Shown one piece after another: positions 60,959 to 64,000 of a stretch of DNA of 64,000 nucleotides. Each line of letters opens with the position of its first letter. Within the stretch, counting starts at the first letter, position 1. Source of the DNA: Ulvibacterium sp. Lineage in GTDB: Bacteria > Bacteroidota > Bacteroidia > Flavobacteriales > Flavobacteriaceae. The position numbers and the translations under genes are program-made. The notes beneath the pieces were generated by a model. It searched no databases, was not told where the DNA came from, and was given only the letters and a program-made list of their open reading frames with translations. The stretch lies in contig NZ_JANQOO010000035.1 of NCBI RefSeq assembly GCF_028285715.1, positions 124,001 to 188,000 of the forward strand, in the 5' to 3' direction.

Positions 60959-62203
60959 TTAGCTATACTCCTCTGGGATATCTTCCAGCTTTTTTAGAAT
61001 CCATTCCCGTTCGCTTTTCGTGGTTTTCAAGGCCGTAGCTTTTTGCAAATGTTCCCTTTGTTTATCGCTATCGGTACCTGAATAGAGTTCGGCAAGCAAT
61101 AGATGATATAGATGGTTCTGTTTCAAATCTATTTTTAGGGCCTCTTTGATAGCCTCTTCCTTACTTCTGGCGCGGGCTAAGGCATACGTCCGGTTTAGGG
61201 CCGCCATGGGGGAATACTCAATTTGTAACAAACGGTTATAAATCCGTAAAATGTTTTCCCATTTTTCCTTGGGATCCATTTGGCTTCGGGTATGCCAATA
61301 GGCAATAATGGCTTCTAAATGGTATTTGGTGATTTCGTCCCCATTTCTGGAGCGGCTTAGGAACAAAACCCCCTTTTTAACAAGATTCTTGTCCCATATG
61401 GATTCATCCTGGTCCGCATAGACAATTTGTGCTCCCTTCTCATCCATTCGGGCCTCAAACCTCGAGGCATGAAAACAGAACAAGGCCATTAATGCATTGG
61501 TCTGCGGCAAGTTGGTCAACTTGGAATTCAACAACATATAATTTAGCCGCATTGCCTCCAAACAAAGTTCCTTGCGCAGACGTTTCTCCGAACTTACGGA
61601 ATAATAGCCTTCATTAAAAAGGAGATATAGCACCAGAAGTACATTTTGCAATCGGTTTTTTAAGTGGCTTGAACCGGGCATTACCAAATCTACCTGATGT
61701 TGGCGAATCTTTTCCTTGGCCCTATATAATCTTTTATTAATGGTTTCCGGATTGCTTAAAAAGGCCCCCGCAATTTCCGTTACCCCGAATCCACATAATA
61801 TTCGAAGGGCCAGCGCAATTTGGGCTTCGGAAGAAATAACCGGATTGCATATGGCAAACATCATTTTAAGTTGGCTATCCTGAATGTTGGAGTCGGATAG
61901 GTCTATTTCAATGGCCTCGGAAACAGGAGATCCATGTGATAGCTCGGGCTTTATTTTCTCCCGAAATATTTTTTCCCGTTTAAAGGTGTCGCGTGCCTTG
62001 TTCTTGGCTACTGTATATAACCACGCGGTCGGATTATCGGGTACTCCTTTCATACCCCATGTTTCAGAGGCCTTCAGAAAGGTTTCGCTAACCAAATCCT
62101 CGGCAAGTTGAATGTTTGAAAGACCAAAGGTCTTGCACAGCACCGAAACGATTTTGCTAAATTCGGTACGAAATAAATGGGGTATGAGTTCTCTGGTTGG
62201 CAT
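60959..62203 (-). CDS. ECF sigma factor, ECF42/SigJ-like, with C-terminal helical domain
   Basis: 414 aa from the ATG at 62201-62203; the frame extends 7 codons up. Sigma region 2 (LAEDLVSETFLKASETW) and region 4 (GVTEIAGAFLSNPETINKRLYRAKEKI) are followed by a TPR-like C-terminal domain (about 190-414; NRTYALARARSKEEAIKEAL) typical of ECF42. Such factors have no anti-sigma factor and are paired with a DGPF/YCII protein, which is present here at 62331. Confidence 0.88.
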   Translation of the reverse strand: MPTRELIPHLFRTEFSKIVSVLCKTFGLSNIQLAEDLVSETFLKASETWGMKGVPDNPTAWLYTVAKNKARDTFKREKIFREKIKPELSHGSPVSEAIEIDLSDSNIQDSQLKMMFAICNPVISSEAQIALALRILCGFGVTEIAGAFLSNPETINKRLYRAKEKIRQHQVDLVMPGSSHLKNRLQNVLLVLYLLFNEGYYSVSSEKRLRKELCLEAMRLNYMLLNSKLTNLPQTNALMALFCFHASRFEARMDEKGAQIVYADQDESIWDKNLVKKGVLFLSRSRNGDEITKYHLEAIIAYWHTRSQMDPKEKWENILRIYNRLLQIEYSPMAALNRTYALARARSKEEAIKEALKIDLKQNHLYHLLLAELYSGTDSDKQREHLQKATALKTTKSEREWILKKLEDIPEEYS

Positions 62204-62330
62204 GGACTTAATATAGAACGTCATTGCACACTATCCCTCGCGCAAAGACCAGCAAGTAATTATCACTTTCGGGGATGTTATTCTTTTCGACCTAATCTTT
62301 GACCGCTTTTTGTGCAATGACGCCTTAAAA

Positions 62331-62678
62331 TTACATATCAAAAACCATTACATCACGGACTTCTACTCTCCCGGTAGGAATGGAAAGAATAGGACATCCT
62401 TCAGACAATTTAAAGGCCTCTTCCAGACTATTGGCCTTTACGATGATATATCCGCCCACTATTTCCTTGAGTTCAGCATAAGGCCCATCTGTTATAACAC
62501 CGTCCGCGGTTACGGTCTTTCCTTGCGTCCCCAAGGCATTGGTGGCCACAAATTTTCCTTGGGCCGCAATTCCCCCGATCCAGTCTTGCCAAATTTGCAT
62601 CACTTCCTGCATTTCCTCTGGTGTACGGGCGGAGTTGTCGGAATTTTCAGTTCTGAAGATCATCATAAATTCATTCAT
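62331..62678 (-). CDS. YCII/DGPF-domain protein
   Basis: 115 aa. It carries the signature VTADGVITDGPYAELKEIVGGY (DGPY in place of DGPF) and FMMIFRTEN at the start. DGPF proteins accompany ECF42 sigma factors across many phyla and are thought to be controlled by, or to signal to, them. It sits immediately upstream of the sigma gene, same strand (gap 127 nt). Confidence 0.88.
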   Translation of the reverse strand: MNEFMMIFRTENSDNSARTPEEMQEVMQIWQDWIGGIAAQGKFVATNALGTQGKTVTADGVITDGPYAELKEIVGGYIIVKANSLEEAFKLSEGCPILSIPTGRVEVRDVMVFDM

Positions 62679-62887
62679 AATTTCTATAATTTTGTAGTTA
62701 TATGTTTAAGGACGATCCAATTTCTTGGAATGGGACATAAAGTTGCAAATTTTTTATGGGGGTTCTGCACGATTCCCTTATTTTACGAATACCGAAACGC
62801 AGTGCAATCATTGCCTAATGGGGTTCAGCGTGTAGTTAAGTATGGTTTGGTTAATAGGCCATGTTTCCAAATCAGCGAGAAATTCCT
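62679..62887. other. Gap with no supported gene
   Basis: 209 nt between the YCII gene and the Tat-exported protein, both on the minus strand. The plus-strand frame opposite (62310-62891) is the shadow of the YCII gene. No terminator or operator recognised. Confidence 0.5.
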
Positions 62888-63841
62888 TTAGTTCAAATTT
62901 GCCCATACTCTTTCGATTAAGGCCTTGGTGGCCCTTATTCCTTCAGGTTCGTTCATATTCTCGCCCTCGAATTCGATGCCGATGTAACCATCAAAATCAG
63001 AATCCTTTACCATCTGGAGCAATCTCACATAGTCCATGACGGTCTCGTTGCCCTTTGTATCAAAATCATAGGATTTGGCACTGACACCTTTGGCGTAGGG
63101 TAAAAAATCCGCAAGTCCTTGGTGCCGATCGTAGACCTGATCACATGCATTATTCTGGGTACTTCCCCATTCCTTGTTAAGACACCAATTACCAAAATCC
63201 GGTAGTGTCCCTAGGTAGGGATTGGCAACGGCCTTGATGATGTCTGTGATGTATTTCCCATCCGAGGTATGAAGCCCATGGTTTTCGATAAGAACATTCA
63301 TTTTTTCCTGGGCTCCGTATTCCGCCAATGTTCCCAAACCGGATATTAAGGGTTGTTTTAATTCCGCTTTTGTTCCTTGGCCAAAAGCATTTACACGAAT
63401 GGAATGGCAGCCCAAGATTTTGGCGGCATTGATCCATTTATAATGATTTTCTACTGCCTTCTTCCGCTCCTTGTCCTTTGGATTTCCAAGATCTCCTTCG
63501 TTGTCCACCATAATAAGCAGGCTTTTAACCCCGGAATCATCGGCCCTTTCTTTCATAGTGTTCCAAAAACCTTCATCTGTAGCATGATCCATGTAAAATT
63601 GATTTACATATTCCACCGCATGGATGCCGTAGGTGTCCTTTGAGATACTGGCAAAGTCTATGGCCAAGAGGTTTCCTTTTTCCAAGGCCCTGTGCAAGGA
63701 CCATTGTGCCAAGGAGATTTTAGGTGCTTTCATTTCAAGAAATTTAGACGGTGATAGATTCCCAAACACGGATACCATGGGAAGGGAAATAGCCGTGGTG
63801 CCCAAGGCCGCCTGCTTTAAAAAAGTTCTTCGAGTTTTCAT
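62888..63841 (-). CDS. Tat-exported sugar phosphate isomerase/epimerase-like protein
   Basis: 317 aa. Twin-arginine signal MKTRRTFLKQAALGTTAISL. Mature TIM barrel of the AP-endonuclease-2 (xylose isomerase-like) superfamily with ligands in VLIENHGLHTSDG, LPDFGNWCL, VSAKSYDFD and IGIEFEGENM. Likely a periplasmic sugar-acting enzyme; substrate unknown. The inverted repeat at 63853-63876 lies 11 nt before its start. Confidence 0.8.
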   Translation of the reverse strand: MKTRRTFLKQAALGTTAISLPMVSVFGNLSPSKFLEMKAPKISLAQWSLHRALEKGNLLAIDFASISKDTYGIHAVEYVNQFYMDHATDEGFWNTMKERADDSGVKSLLIMVDNEGDLGNPKDKERKKAVENHYKWINAAKILGCHSIRVNAFGQGTKAELKQPLISGLGTLAEYGAQEKMNVLIENHGLHTSDGKYITDIIKAVANPYLGTLPDFGNWCLNKEWGSTQNNACDQVYDRHQGLADFLPYAKGVSAKSYDFDTKGNETVMDYVRLLQMVKDSDFDGYIGIEFEGENMNEPEGIRATKALIERVWANLN

Positions 63842-63852
63842 TTCAGCTGGTA

Positions 63853-63876
63853 TTGATTACTACAAAGTAGTCAATA
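63853..63876. promoter_or_regulatory. Inverted repeat, possible operator
   Basis: ATTGATTACT and AGTAGTCAAT (9 of 10 bp complementary) around ACAA, 11 nt upstream of the Tat-protein start and 28 nt after the stop of a probable GntR-type regulator. Confidence 0.4.
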
Positions 63877-63903
63877 ATTTAGGCTTAAAAAAGAATAATT
63901 GGC

Positions 63904-64000
63904 TTATCGTTTTTTCATATGCTCGGAAATGGCCTTACTTCCCGCATCTTGTCTTTCCCCAAGCTCCTTAACAATCCGTTCATGATCATTTTCGCGAGTT
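63904..64000 (-). CDS. C-terminus of a probable GntR (FCD) regulator, cut by window edge
   Basis: The last 31 codons end at a TAA at 63904-63906. The tail HERIVKELGERQDAGSKAIS then EHMKKR resembles the final helices of FCD-domain GntR regulators (H-x-x-I-x-x-A/E-...D-A-...A-I-x-x-H). Only this fragment is present, so the call is weak. Confidence 0.4.
   Translation of the reverse strand, partial: TRENDHERIVKELGERQDAGSKAISEHMKKR

Noticed and set aside
62310-62891. 193-codon plus-strand frame
   Set aside because: Opposite the YCII gene, which has its signature motif; no recognisable product.
1-64000. tRNA, rRNA, CRISPR arrays, intact insertion sequences or prophage genes
   Set aside because: None seen by eye; the only mobile-element-like trace is the decayed S23 cassette.

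Overview
The window looks like chromosome of a marine Flavobacteriaceae-type Bacteroidota. It is AT-rich. Promoters fit the Bacteroidota -7 element TAnnTTTG. The gene families are typical of that group: a TonB-dependent receptor, a PadR/PspC/DUF2807 operon, an S23 four-helix-bundle gene remnant, LytS/LytTR and DUF4870. No rRNA, tRNA, CRISPR array or intact transposon was seen. All calls come from reading the sequence; no database search was run.

Region 1 (1-17.3 kb) appears to be one stress or dormancy regulon island. It encodes a ribosome hibernation factor (HPF), six universal stress proteins (five in tandem), a ROK sugar kinase, a class III nucleotidyl cyclase, a DoxX-like membrane protein, an eRF1/Pelota-like protein, cardiolipin synthase, a lipoprotein, and four paralogues of a small helical family I do not recognise. 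At its centre lie a PAS histidine kinase and a response regulator whose output is a Crp/Fnr-type sensor fold plus helix-turn-helix. Twelve 12-bp palindromes, TGAY-N4-RTCA (the geometry of an FNR box), lie in this island and I saw none in the intergenic gaps of the rest of the window. In eleven of the twelve a -7 element of the form TAnnTTWR (one is TTGATTTG) starts exactly 35 nt after the operator starts; in the twelfth the distance is 36 nt. Each points at a nearby start codon or, in one case, at a candidate small RNA. I infer that the receiver-Crp protein binds these sites and activates the whole island. This is the strongest candidate for an undescribed system here.

Region 2 (17.3-31.5 kb) is mostly housekeeping: trxB, a BioF-like aminotransferase with a dipeptide epimerase, the padR-pspC-DUF2807 envelope-stress operon, a LytS/LytTR two-component pair, an AIM24-like protein, a frameshifted small gene, and a decayed S23 cassette with imperfect inverted-repeat ends.

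Region 3 (30.6-41.9 kb) reads as a D-apiose locus. It has an AraC regulator, three catabolic genes (OiaC-like, ApnO-like, ApsD-like) convergent with a six-gene operon of a GH140 apiosidase, a ribose-type ABC importer with two permeases, and an ApnL-like lactonase.

Region 4 (42-53 kb) holds a NUDIX hydrolase, an MsrA-like protein, a PBP4-type carboxypeptidase, oxyR divergent from dps, and a cyclic-nucleotide-domain sigma-54 activator. That activator lies just upstream of three palindromes and a sigma-54-like promoter before an OsmC-family gene. Pyruvate:ferredoxin oxidoreductase follows.

Region 5 (53-64 kb) has a TPR-kinase-receiver-cyclase fusion, a TonB receptor, a DoxX protein, a GH26-like protein lacking the usual acid/base glutamate, an ECF42-type sigma factor with its DGPF/YCII partner, a TfoX-N protein, a Tat-exported sugar isomerase-like protein, and the end of a probable GntR-type regulator.
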